A stretch of DNA of 64,000 nucleotides, from NCBI GenBank assembly GCA_949316235.1, contig OX438748.1, positions 12,279,001 to 12,343,000 of the forward strand. The letters run 5' to 3'. Below, piece by piece: positions 54,693-64,000 of this stretch (the first letter of the stretch is position 1; the number at the start of each line of letters is the position of its first letter). Position numbers and translations under genes: made by a program. The notes beneath the pieces were generated by a model, which saw only the letters and a list, made by a program, of their open reading frames with translations, ran no database searches and was not told the DNA's origin. Source of the DNA: Oegoconia quadripuncta. Its lineage: Eukaryota > Arthropoda > Insecta > Lepidoptera > Autostichidae.

Positions 54693-55834
54693 TTGATATT
54701 AAGTGAAAATTAGAAAGACAACGGAAAATATGTCAACCAAAAACCTCAAATAAGAATCAGCAGCAATAATATTTCGCTGGAGAACGAACTTTATCTCCAA
54801 ACCTGCATTCATTGCAGTAGCAACTAAACCAAAGGGTAATAACAGGCAAATAATCAATGTTACTTCTAAAGAACAACTCGTCATTCGTTTTTAAGCCAAT
54901 TGTTAAATTCGTATTACGAAATTATGAACCTAGATATGCCTTTTATGCGTTAGATGAGCATCTAACTCATCTACTATTCCCTACAAATAAATAAATCTAT
55001 TTATCTACTGTAAGTAACAAAATAACAAAGTACAACTTTAAAGATATTTTATTAATCTTAACCAATACTGATGAAGAATATTGGAAGAATTTACTCAAGT
55101 GTCGTATCCACCCGAAGTCCATTTCCATTCGTCACAAGTAACCTGATAAAATTGGTTAAAAATATTTATGTTAAATAAAATCAAACTACTTTCTATAACA
55201 ACTAGAAGCCTTATTTTATCTAATAATGATATATCTATCTCGTCATGTCTGTATGTAGAATAGCAGGTCAAAAACGTTATCAAGAAAGGATTTTAGAAGA
55301 TGCTGGAATAACCACCGCGAGCTATAATTACGCACTTATGACTGATATTTATTATATTGATAAAAGCAAGAATAACAATATAATTAACAAGCAACATAAA
55401 GGGTTTACATTATTACTTATTGGTTCTTACTACAAAGCTATCTAAATGTGCTTATTGTTCTCTCAAAAAATATTATAAATCGATTTCCTCAACAACAACA
55501 AAAAAACTAGAGCTACCGTTAAATACCTGATTCTATCTATTCTATTTTAAGACATGGTTATGTTGACCTACATATACCTAATATTTTATCCATTTATCCA
55601 TAGATTTCGGGATTACTATGAAGGGACGGATTACGGCCCTTGGAACAAATTGAGTGGAATAGCGAATGGTAATCCTGCCGAAATGCATAAGCTCGCAGAT
55701 TACATTAATTACTAACTTAAGGTTAAGGTTTGACCCTTAATTTATTAACTACTCTATAAACAAGTAACAAGCTTTTACCGATTTTCTAAACTCGAATGAA
55801 ATTCTATTCCAACTTTTACGAATAGTTTACTAAC
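54693..55834. other. Intron-side DNA next to the convertase exon
   Basis: No TE or exon is recognised. On the minus strand this is the beginning of the first coding intron of the proprotein convertase gene. Short frames (54699-54884, 55095-55283 minus; 55245-55445 plus) show nothing. Confidence 0.5.
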
Positions 55835-55999
55835 CTCTCCAAGATTGATGAAGCCATGGTCCCTGGCCACAGCATCTGCGGCATCCTTCCCCGCTGGTAC
55901 GTAGACAGCCCATGTTGGCGTGTAATGCGCACACGCAGCCTCCAACAGCGACAGTAGCGACACCAAGATGGCCGACGACGCCAGAGCACCCCGCGCCAT
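55835..55999 (-). CDS. Furin-type proprotein convertase, first coding exon
   Basis: The exon encodes 55 residues in phase 0. MARGALASSAILVSLLSLL and the following EAACA form a signal peptide, then HYTPTWAVYVPAGKDAADA and VARDHGFINLGE match the start of the subtilisin-like S8 prodomain of furin/PC proteins (the W-A-V...HGF-x-NLG pattern). The coding frame leaves at GAG then GTTAGT, a good splice donor, after NLGE, where convertase genes commonly have an intron. The ATG at 55999 is the only in-frame ATG before the stop-free GT-rich leader. The enzyme would cleave precursor proteins at basic sites in the secretory pathway. No further exons are seen to the left, so the next one lies beyond recognisable range or outside the window. 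Which convertase (furin-1, furin-2 or PC2 type) cannot be decided from this exon. Confidence 0.72.
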
Positions 56000-58229
56000 C
56001 GCACACACACACACTCACCGGCTAGTACTTATCAGCATTTCAAACACACTTCTAATATTATATTTTATTGTCTGCAATCCTATTTCAAACGCTGTTAACG
56101 TTGAGGATGCTGCTTGCACTTATCACGAAGCTATCTGCATTACTTGTCAATCACGACTTTAACCTGTAACGCCCTTAATAAAGATAGATTGGTTTGCCCT
56201 GAGCATGGAGTTCACGATTACATATTTATCATATGTAAATGTAAAATGCCACATAATTGGAAACACAGATAAGATTCGTGGCAAGCGGTAAATAGGCGTA
56301 CACGAACTTAAAGATGATAATCTAAATTAGACGCGAACGTCGATGGAGGGTACTTAATTGGGATATGAATACTTTAACGTAGCTGTAATGTAACTATAAG
56401 AATTTATACGAAAGGTTGAGGTGAAGGGTCTCTCGTACATATAAATAAGCGTTAAAATTGAGAAGATATTCATTTGTCTGGAAAAAAATTGTCTTCGGAA
56501 CGTTCCAGGTTCAAATGGGAATAATTTAAATCGCGAATGGAGATATAAAGTAATTTCGAAAATTAACCAAAATAAAGAATCTGACGAGCGGCGTTGTTGG
56601 CAACACTTCCCAAAGTAAGTGGGTCAAGTACTCATCGAGGACAACGTACGGAGTACTCTGTTGAGGGTAGTCAGACTGTTGTTATTGCTCTTTATTATCC
56701 TATCACCGGACATCCATTAATCACTTACTCCATCGATACATTTCAACCTATTTTTTTCCGAAAGCACACACCGCTGTCATGTTAAACGATAAATGCAAAT
56801 CATTTTCCGCGTTGCTGAAATGAGCTTCCTATTCTTTGTTTCGTCAAGTATTCAATAATTCATAACATTTTGAAGCTATTGCGGTTTTCGCTTTCATTGT
56901 GATCGTTATTTTCTCGATTGAAATCTTATGAAATATTTGGAGTATCAACAATGAAATCTAATAATAATGTTATTATTAACGTAGAGTGATTTGATAGGAG
57001 TACTTATTAAGCGATTATCAGTTAAATGTTTATTGACATGTATTTCTATAAAGAACTAGACAATTTCAATTTAAGAATTTAAAATGTTTTCCATTTTCAA
57101 CTGGTCGATAAACAAAATTGTGTCTTGCCTGAATCTATCGAGCGAGATGAACTACGCTTTCGAAGTTCCGTGACAGGTACTTAACCAGATCGATTTTCGG
57201 TAGGGTGTGGCGGAAACTTTTATATTGTACTTAGAAGGTACAGTCGAGTGCATTAATAAGTATTAACCACAACATCACATAACATCTAGATTCCAGAACA
57301 TATACAGAATTACTTAAAGTCGATGGCTACCTAAATAAACGTCTTGGCTCGGCTTTAAAGCGTTTTTTAACAAGATTCAACTCCATTATTTATTAATTCA
57401 TCCCTGGTTTGACAACAGACCTAATAAATCAGATAACCTAGGCAATATATCACTGAAGTATTTTAAGTATAGTGTCATGGAATATTTCACGAACTGTAAA
57501 ATCACGATAGGCAGTGACACATTGCGGTTACACTCTAGATAATCCAGTTTTTGGGTCATCTACACTAAGGAGATCAGACATAATAATTTTCTCATGCGTC
57601 TACCAACAGCTCATCTACACCGTAATGATGATTTGATGATATCTGCTTGTTTTGTTGTTGTTTAGCCTAATGTCAACAGATTTTGCTATTTGTTATTTGT
57701 GTTTGTTCAGCAAATGTTGACAATGTCAATTGAAATGATTAATCGGCATGCCTTCTAATTCAAAATATTAAGGGTCTATAGGAATTTTAGAACTAGGTGA
57801 ACAATAATTTTCTCGAAATTGGGAACTGTGAAATAATGACGAAATAAATTTATATCAAGGAATCAGTAGGAAAGTTTAAAAAAGTAGGCAGGTAGGCAGT
57901 TGTAAGTAATCTTGATGAACAGTTAAAAATGATTTTTTTGCTAAACTAAAAGAAATTACTTACTCTAACCCATTATAGTAAGTAATTTCTATAAAATGTC
58001 ATGTAATTTTTCATTAGGTACCCGTTAAAATTACGTGGGACACTCGGTCAGGTGAAAATAGGTAGTCACGCAAGTAGGCAACTAGTCAACCTTAGTTTAT
58101 AATCACTGACAATATCAAGCGATAGCGTGCCTTAGTGGCAGTTAATTTGCATAGTTATTTGGTCAAATAAAAACACTTGAATAGACAAATTTACGGATAA
58201 AGACTGGTTTAATCTTATCTGTGTTTCCT
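56000..58229. other. Unassigned DNA upstream of the convertase exon
   Basis: If transcription begins near 58450 this is 5' UTR intron on the minus strand. Directly upstream of the exon is a CA-repeat (56001-56014). A perfect 14 bp stem hairpin on AGAAATTACTTACT lies at 57951-57990. No repeats or frames of note. Confidence 0.4.
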
Positions 58230-58690
58230 TTCGATCGCAATGTAAACAGTGACGAATCAGCGGGCATTCGCGGGCGGCCCACGGCAAGACGGATGTTTCG
58301 CCGATGGAATCCGATGTGAAGGACCAAGATTCCGTGGCATTTAGACAATAGTACAGCCGGTGAGAGTCGGCGCCGCTGTGACGAGCGTTCACCTCTCGCA
58401 TCCCGCTCCACGGTTTATCATTTTCGGCTTTCGCAAACTATCTTTACTTTTATATCCTCACGTTTAAGTAGCAGCAACATCCACTAAGTTACACAGCTAT
58501 GCACTAATGTCATTATTTAGCACGGCACAACTGTCAAGTGGCGCGTGAATATCGCGGCGCGGCAGCGAACGACACACCCGTCACGTCCGCACACGTGATG
58601 CTGACTGGCTGGTTTGCAGCTCTTGGCCGCTCAACGCGATTGGATTGGAGCACGAGACGAGGCCGGTGTTGTCAGTGTTGGAGAATTTGC
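58230..58690 (-). promoter_or_regulatory. Promoter-like GC/CpG-rich region, possibly of the convertase gene
   Basis: This is the longest CpG-rich, non-repetitive stretch in the window (CGCGGCGCGGCAGCGAACG, GGGCGGCCCACGGCAAGACG). On the minus strand a TATA element reads GGATATAAAAGTAAAG near 58450, an E box CACGTG lies near 58593, and a good splice donor GAGAG then GTGAAC falls at 58392. Minus frames of about 85 codons here are not recognisable. The link to the exon at 55999 is by position and strand only. Confidence 0.4.
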
Positions 58691-59986
58691 CCGAAAAGTG
58701 GGAAAATTTTGTAGGTTTATTTAACGGCATCCATGTAATTATTAGGTTATTAAAATCTTTATATTAATTAATCAATAATAATGAACACATTCCGGGACAC
58801 ATCACGCCTCTAGGCATAATAACAATAAAACGTCTATTGAGTCTGGTAAGGCTTTTTGGCGGGAACTCGGCGAGTGAAGTAGCATTTTTCTTTATAAGTC
58901 TTAAAATTTGTGCATTCTAACTTTTGAAGCTTAATAATGGCAGAATATTGTGCAGCAAACGTTAGTGTTGGTGTACAGGTGAAGGGAAGTGTAAATTAAA
59001 GTGCGTAACGGAGCTTTCGGGTTCCCACAAGAAGCCGCCAAAATCTTTTGTAAAGCATTCTGCCACTTTACTGAAGAATGACTTGACCGTGACTAGACTC
59101 TGTATACGACGAATTACTTGTTTTGATTGAGACTGACCTATAAACTGAAGAAATAAGATAAATAAAAATTTTCACTCGAAACTGGCAGTAATGTCCCTCG
59201 ACAATGAGGTTGACTGGTTGCCATCCTCAAAAATAAGAAGAAGAAGAGTCTGGTAATGTGTCCTGAAACGTAGTAGTCTCGATATGACATTGTTATCGTC
59301 GGAATTATTAAAAGTATATATTTATCCTACGTAACTAACAAGCTAGTTTTGATTTTACCTTTCTAATTAATTAAAATAGTATAATAAATTGAGTACTAAT
59401 ATACTGAAGTGGAAAAAAATCATTTCCCATAATTTCTTTCTCCAGTTTCTTGTATATGGGTAAGTGCCTAGATAGTGCCCACGGGTACATACTTATTGTA
59501 AGTTTGCCCTTGCCAAGATAACCGTAGTTTAATTACGAGGATACCTACAGGTACTGGGCTAGATATTACATATTTTTCAAGTTCTCGTTTCAAGTTCGTA
59601 AAATATGAACCTTGAATTTTTCCTATAGAATTTTATTCACAAATATGTTTATTATAAGCAAGTTGATCAAGATAACAAATAAATAGGTAGGTAAATGATA
59701 TTTCACTGTCATGATATGAAGTTGAATCCGTACGACATTTTAAGTTTACAACGTGCAAAATAACCGGCTTAGGGTTCCATTCCTTATCTTCGGAGTGGAC
59801 CATCGTTCCTCGCTGAAATATTGCACTCAATAACTTCCTTTAAAATAAAAGAGAATTAAAATATTAAAATCAATTTACAATCGGAGATAATGTGGTAAAA
59901 ACGTACTTCTAAAGTGGGTATTATTCTGATATCCTTTTGGGTCTATAATAATTAACATGCGCTGGTATTTATAAATTGATTACCTA
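58691..59986. other. Unassigned DNA
   Basis: AT-rich sequence with a moderately GC-rich part at 58940-59100. A minus frame at 59633-59830 is featureless. Bases 59190-59230 (CAATGAGGTTGACTGGTTGC) may be a TE fragment. Confidence 0.35.
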
Positions 59987-60215
59987 CCGATTGATGTAGT
60001 GAATAACGCTTGCCTTCGAAACCATTGGTGGCGGGTTCGAATCCCGCGGGAGGTAAATGTGTGTATATTGGAATACGAACGTTTTTTTTTATGCAATCGG
60101 GTTAGCACTTGACCCCAATCACACTTGATGTTAAGTGAAAATGAGGCCGATTCTCGAATTATTGATGTAGCATATACCTATAAATTTATGTTTGTCTATC
60201 CGTCACTTATTATCG
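59987..60215 (+). repeat. tRNA-derived SINE (type B) interrupted by a SINE fragment
   Basis: The head TACCGATTGATGTAGTGAAT with a perfect B box GGTTCGAATCCC runs to GGAATACGAACG (60082). The body resumes at about 60151 (TTCTCGAATTATTGATGT, TATGTTTGTCTATCCGTCAC). The gap holds the reverse-oriented 3' end of a type C SINE. Confidence 0.7.
60083..60150 (-). repeat. tRNA-derived SINE (type C), 3' end inserted in a type B SINE
   Basis: On the minus strand it reads CCTCATTTTCACTTAACATC, AGTGTGATTGGGGTCAAGTG and TTGCATAAAAAAAAA. It is a severely 5'-truncated insertion whose poly(A) marks the insertion side. Confidence 0.75.
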
Positions 60216-60447
60216 AAATTATAGTAGCTGCAGGCTTTGGGTATAAACCTCCAATATGGTCCCATCCACATCTTAGTTTGCATCTTCTTGACTTTGCAAA
60301 TAGTCACTCGTATTAGTTAAGTAGCTTAGTTTGAGATTAAATAATTAGTTTATGTGTCCCAAATAATTTATAACGATCGGAAAATCCTGGCCTGATTATG
60401 ATCTGGGTAAGTACCAGTTTTTGAGATTTCGAAATTCAATTATAAAA
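60216..60447. other. Short unassigned spacer
   Basis: Nothing is recognised in this AT-rich stretch. Confidence 0.4.
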
Positions 60448-61110
60448 ACGCAACACCATCGCTCCCGCCGAATTCTCTCCAAAACGCCAACTATAAATTT
60501 GCCAACTCAAACGGATTTTAAAATAACAAAATCACTGACTATTTGAATGATAAGCAAGCATGGACACATAGCTGTCTTACCGCCTCCGTGGCTCAATGTA
60601 AACAACATTGGGTTTACGATTCGGAGGTCGCGGGTTCGATCCCCAGCGGGGTACATGTTTAAGTACTCGGTTTGGTTGGTGGTAGGGCATTTTAAATGTC
60701 CGCCTGGCTAGCTACCACCATCTTATCTAAATCTGCCGCCAAGCAGCAATGTTAATAGCATTGTCGTGTTCCGGTTGTCAGAGATAAGATAGCCAGTCCC
60801 CCAAATGTGTTGGGGTTTCCGGGTCAGTACGCTTCCATCTTCGACCTCATCTTCACTTAACATCAGGTGTGATTGAGGTCAAGTACCAACCAGTTATGCA
60901 TAAAAAAAAAAAAAAAAAATAATTATCAAATCGCAACCCATAATCTGTTTAATAAAGCAACCCTAGAGTTTCTTGCACGTTCTTCTCTGGGGAGTCAGCT
61001 TTGTGAATGAGCAGTAAATTTAAAATTTAAATGTAATATTAATAGTGACGTTTTCAAGTGATAATTTTATCCTATGAAATAAAATATTTTGATGTTATTT
61101 GAAAAAAAAA
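60448..61110 (+). repeat. LINE C-terminus and 3' UTR, interrupted by a SINE
   Basis: Bases 60532-60578 encode the end KITDYLNDKQAWT seen in frame at 62847-62970, and 60920-61105 hold the 3' UTR (CGCAACCCATAATCTG, GGGGAGTCAGCTTTGTGAAT, AGTGACGTTTTCAAGTGATA) ending in a poly(A) run. A type C SINE separates the two. The segment at 60448-60527 is repeated at 61160-61237. Confidence 0.7.
60579..60919 (+). repeat. tRNA-derived SINE (type C), best copy
   Basis: The head ACCGCCTCCGTGGCTCAATG with a B box GGTTCGATCCC, the complete body, and a run of 17 A at the end. The intact A tail and B box suggest a young insertion. The unoccupied site is visible in the related LINE tail at 62790-62850. Confidence 0.88.
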
Positions 61111-61452
61111 AATTGCTTGAAATATATGGGTCAAACATTTTTGTGCAATTTCGCTCGCAACAGAAAAACGCATCATCATCGTTCTCGCCGAATTCTCCAA
61201 AACGCCGAGTATAGATTTGCCAACTCAAACGGATTTTAAAATAGGACTTACATAATTAGTCATGTATTGTAAATTTTATAAAGTTATAAAAACTGTAATA
61301 ATTTCGAATGCTATTTTAATAACTTAGCATTTAAGGAATCACATTGTCGCAGTTCCATATTGTCGGAGTAGATACATTTACATTTGCAATAGCATTATGT
61401 GACGCAGTTCAGTGGTCGAGTCTTTGTCAATTAAACCTCGTACCTACACTGA
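61111..61452 (+). repeat. Partial duplicate of 60448-60527, then unassigned DNA
   Basis: Bases 61160-61237 (CGCCGAATTCTCCAAAACGC, TTTGCCAACTCAAACGGATT) repeat the segment before the LINE C-terminus. The rest, to 61452, is AT-rich and unassigned. Confidence 0.55.
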
Positions 61453-61582
61453 GGGCCGTATTAATAAATCAATTAAATCAAATTCAATTTTTTTGATATT
61501 GTTTATTGAAACTGTACCAAAAAAAATATATGCATGTTAATGCAACAGATTCTCAAGCGTCAACTTATAAGGTCATCGGGGA
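61453..61582. mobile_element. MITE, GGGCCGTATTAATAAATC family (diverged)
   Basis: It starts GGGCCGTATTAATAAATCAA and keeps TTAATGCAACAGATTCTCAA from the core. The right end is degraded near TCATCGGGG. Confidence 0.55.
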
Positions 61583-61984
61583 GTTATAATCATGCATTCA
61601 AGTCTGAATAATTTAAACCCCATTATTGTAGGGCCTGGGTCACCCATTTTAGCTTTAAATACAGTTGATAAACATATCAACTGTATTATATTATCATCCA
61701 GCTCAACATAGCTGGATGATAATAAAATCAGCCTCTCGAAGGTTTTTTTTTTTTTTAATTTTATAAGCCATACATTCTCTCGAAGGTTTTCTAAATCTAC
61801 AATTTATAATTATCTTAAAAATTTAAATTCTCTTCTTCGATCGGATTGCCTAGTTATTCAGTAAAAGCCTTAAAATTATTTGGATATAATATCGGACAAA
61901 TTAATACCCACACCAAATATTTAGTCACAAAGGAGGGAAAGGCAAATGGAATCATATAAATACTCTAAACTGTAATTAAATGTT
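61583..61984. other. Unassigned DNA with a 13 bp stem hairpin
   Basis: TTATCATCCAGCT (61691-61703), six loop bases and the exact complement (61710-61722) form a strong hairpin. The rest is AT-rich with a T run at 61743-61756. Confidence 0.55.
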
Positions 61985-62075
61985 CGTAATTATTCATCAC
62001 ACAAACATTTACCCCTAGGATTCGAATCCGCAACATTGGTTTCGATGTCAAGGACACTACCTACGGCGGATTCAG
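61985..62075 (-). repeat. tRNA-derived SINE (type B) head fragment, minus
   Basis: On the minus strand GGATTCGAATCCTAGGGG and TTTGTGTGATGAATAATTAC match the SINE head and first body part. The 3' body is missing. Confidence 0.6.
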
Positions 62076-62342
62076 GGACGGGGGGAGGACGGGAGGAACC
62101 TGGCCGGCTCTATCTTTCTAATAAAATGTACTTATAATACGTTTTGTGGCTAGCAGCCTTACCAATGTAAAAAAACAAAATATTATTTTTCTTACAAATT
62201 AAATTTATTATTGTTATTTTAAATTGTGTCCACTGTCTCTGTCATTCTTCTCATCCAATATAGGTACATGAGTGCTTGAAGACGAAAGTCACTAGTGATA
62301 AGTGATGGCAGTGACACCTGGTCTCTCACTATGGACCTAATT
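62076..62342. other. Short unassigned stretch
   Basis: A GC-rich patch (62070-62105) is followed by AT-rich DNA; nothing is recognised. Confidence 0.35.
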
Positions 62343-62525
62343 CGACCTAATCGAATCCCGCGACGGGTAAATGTTTGTGTGATGAATATGAACATTTACT
62401 CCCGAGTCTTGGATGTTTATATAAATATTTATGTATGTTTATCCGTTATCTAGTATCCATAGCACAAGCTTTGCTTAGTTTGGGACTAGATGATTGGTGT
62501 AAGTGTCCGAAATATTTATTTAATT
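62343..62525 (+). repeat. tRNA-derived SINE (type B), 5' truncated
   Basis: It begins inside the B box (TCGAATCCCGCGACGGGTAA) and is otherwise complete, including GTTATCTAGTATCCATAGCA, GGGACTAGATGATTGGTGTA and GTCCGAAATATTTATTTAAT. Confidence 0.8.
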
Positions 62526-62635
62526 AGAAAGCTGAAAGTCACGCAACGAGCTATGGTGAGGGCTATGCTCGGCTTTTCTTACTAATTTATTATTTATTAC
62601 TTACTTATTGTTGGTAGAACTGGAAATCTGAAAAT

Positions 62636-62970
62636 CAAATCAAATCAAAATCAAAATATTTTTATTTCATAGGATAAAATTATCACTTGAAAACGTCACT
62701 ATTAATATTAATATTACATTTAAATTTACTGCTCATTCACAAAGCTGACTCCCCAGAGAAGAACGAGCAAGAACTCTAGGGTTGCTCTTTTAAACAGATT
62801 ATGGGTTACAATTTGTTATTTGATAATTATATGAATAATAAGACAGCTATGTCCATGCTTGCTTATCATTCAAATAGTCAGTGATTTTATAATAGCCTTT
62901 TGCTAATAATTTCTGTTTTATGATTGCTTTAAATTTATTTAAAGGCAAATATTGAATGTCTACTGGAACC
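62636..62970 (-). pseudogene. LINE ORF2 C-terminus and 3' UTR
   Basis: On the minus strand the frame 62970-62847 reads VPVDIQYLPLNKFKAIIKQK, then LLAKGYYKITDYLNDKQAWT and a stop. The FK-x-x-(I/L)K...LL-x-KGYY...DYLND pattern is the end of a CR1/Jockey-like LINE protein. The 3' UTR then matches 60920-61105 and ends in AAATAAAAATATTTTG with a TTGATTTTGATTTGA-type tail. A TTA/ATT microsatellite (62970-62993) marks the upstream truncation. Confidence 0.75.
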
Positions 62971-63109
62971 TTATTATTATTATTATTATTATTTTAGAGT
63001 AAAAGCGTATACATTGCCCTTTAAAGGATTTACTAACTTTGTGAATAAACACATAACTGGTTCTTATTCCTTGTATTAACATTGTGAAAGGTGAAGAAAA
63101 AGTGGAGAC

Positions 63110-63275
63110 CATGCACCGGCAAGCGTAGCGTAGGACGTCCATTCACATGGTGTAAGGAAGGTTGCAAAAAGTCACGGGATGTAGGCCGTTTCTAACCGGT
63201 CGCTCTGAAAAGTTATGGTGGAGGCCTGTGTTCATCAGTGGACGTCATGTGGCTGATATGATGATCTGATGAAAG
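63110..63275 (+). repeat. RTE LINE 3' coding end
   Basis: GGACGTCCATTCACATGGTG, GGTTGCAAAAAGTCACGGGA, CCGGTCGCTCTGAAAAG and GTGGACGTCATGTGGCTGAT correspond to the last codons of RTE ORF2, and TGATATGATGATCTGATGA is its terminus. Substitutions break the frame. Confidence 0.65.
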
Positions 63276-63495
63276 CCTATCTAGGCCAGACCTCTTCTTT
63301 TATTCTTCTTATTATTTATCTGGTTTTCACAGTATCATACGATTCGTCATTTTCCAGCATTTTGCAATTCCTATACGGTTCAAAAATTCTGTACGACGCG
63401 TCAGGACGAACAGGACCCAGTAGAGAAAAATTTAAAATTGTGTTTGCGATAGGAAGATTTTATATATCACCCTCATCATTTTCCTGTCCTTATCC
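63276..63495. other. Short unassigned stretch
   Basis: A frame of 118 plus codons (63269-63625) spans it but its second half is the reverse of RTE coding sequence, so it is not called. Confidence 0.45.
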
Positions 63496-63499
63496 CACT

Positions 63500-63600
63500 C
63501 TAGGTGGGGTCGGCACAACATGTCTTCCTCTTCCACTCTCGTCTATTAGCCGTTATCTCCGTACTCACCCGTTTCACACACATAGTTATAGAATAAAAAC
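63500..63600 (-). pseudogene. RTE-type LINE ORF2 C-terminal fragment
   Basis: On the minus strand the frame reads VKRVSTEITANRREWKRKTC then CADPT and a stop. The T-x-(D/N)RR-x-W-(K/R)-x-K-TCCADPT ending is diagnostic of a large RTE family in Lepidoptera. Only about 30 codons are left. Confidence 0.75.
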
Positions 63601-63830
63601 GACTGAATTGAATCCCTGGACATAACCAGCTCGTTCGTATGCCAGGCTATTTCACAATTATTAATAAATTTTTGACTTTGACTTTGACTTGACGTTGATT
63701 GTTTTTAGATAAACAAAAAAAATGTAACGCCATGGTAATTTCCAATCGGATACCAGCGCCTCGGCGTGAAAACGCAAAAAACAAACAACGTGCCTCTATC
63801 AATCTCTATCTATAATTTTTTTTTTTTATA
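63601..63830. other. Short unassigned stretch
   Basis: It contains a TTTGACTTTGACTTTGACTTG run, a common LINE 3' tail (63669-63690, plus orientation), and a T run at 63819-63828. Confidence 0.45.
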
Positions 63831-64000
63831 AAATAATTTTCAATTGTTGGTACACTATTTTCTGCCCAATCTAATAAACACTATGTATCTCTAAGATTTG
63901 CTGGTAGAAAACTCTATCGGAGTTAAGTTCGCCTTTGTACATTTTATATACAATGCATATTTCTGTAATAATTGTGTACAATAAAGATATTAAGATTAAG
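63831..64000 (+). repeat. LINE 3' UTR, same family as 28907-29202
   Basis: About 170 bp match 29030-29202 at well over nine bases in ten (CTGCCCAATCTAATAAACAC, GGTAGAAAACTCTATCGGAG, GTACAATAAAGATATTAAGA). The window ends within or at the 3' terminus. Confidence 0.75.

Noticed and set aside
58132..58411. Overlapping minus frames of 82 and 89 codons in the CpG-rich region
   Set aside because: No domain in either frame; the open frames follow from high GC content and the region looks like promoter or 5' UTR.
61691..61722. Rho-independent-type terminator hairpin
   Set aside because: This is eukaryotic DNA and no transcription unit ends here. The same applies to the hairpins at 40729 and 57951.

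Overview
This window looks like genomic DNA from a lepidopteran insect (moth or butterfly). It is AT-rich, has almost no long host reading frames, and is packed with repeat families I recognise from Lepidoptera: tRNA-headed SINEs, RTE-type and Jockey/CR1-like LINE tails, a BEL/Pao LTR retrotransposon, mariner-like elements with very long inverted ends, a piggyBac element and many small foldback (MITE) elements. The only host coding exon I can support is the first coding exon of a furin-type proprotein convertase on the minus strand (55835-55999). A GC-rich, TATA-containing stretch about 2.4 kb upstream of it (58230-58690) could be its promoter. If so, most of the window to the left is the TE-filled first intron of that gene or intergenic DNA.

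Layout: 1-2050 holds LINE tails and SINEs. 3067-4349 holds two adjacent long-TIR mariner-like elements, one carrying a transposase C-terminal piece. 6412-7660 holds a tRNA-SINE, a 5S rRNA-derived SINE, a foldback repeat and a LINE tail. 8959-22985 is a direct tandem duplication of a 7.0 kb unit, joined by a 13 bp filler. Each unit carries three tRNA-SINEs, a MITE, an R1-like LINE fragment, two foldback elements, a second type of SINE, a LINE C-terminus and the 3' end of a BEL element. The right copy runs into the complete BEL/Pao element (21620-28906, minus strand), which has identical-looking 599 bp LTRs, a 5 bp target duplication and one intact 1759-codon gag-pol frame. It sits inside the 3' UTR of an older LINE.

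From 29 to 55 kb the sequence alternates between unassigned AT-rich DNA and TEs: a long foldback element seen twice (29277-30047, 41220-41698), a LINE C-terminus (30519-30896), a piggyBac element with one frameshift (36996-39807), SINEs, MITEs, a tandem 92 bp repeat and a third long-TIR mariner-like copy (50383-51185). From 59 to 64 kb there is a nest of SINEs inserted into SINEs and into LINE tails, ending with RTE and LINE 3' ends.

How the parts fit together: autonomous or formerly autonomous elements (BEL, piggyBac, LINEs, mariner-like) sit next to non-autonomous partners that share their ends. The clearest case is a SINE whose 3' tail resembles the tail of the LINE at 113-385. The TE nesting gives a relative order of events: LINE, then BEL insertion, then tandem duplication.
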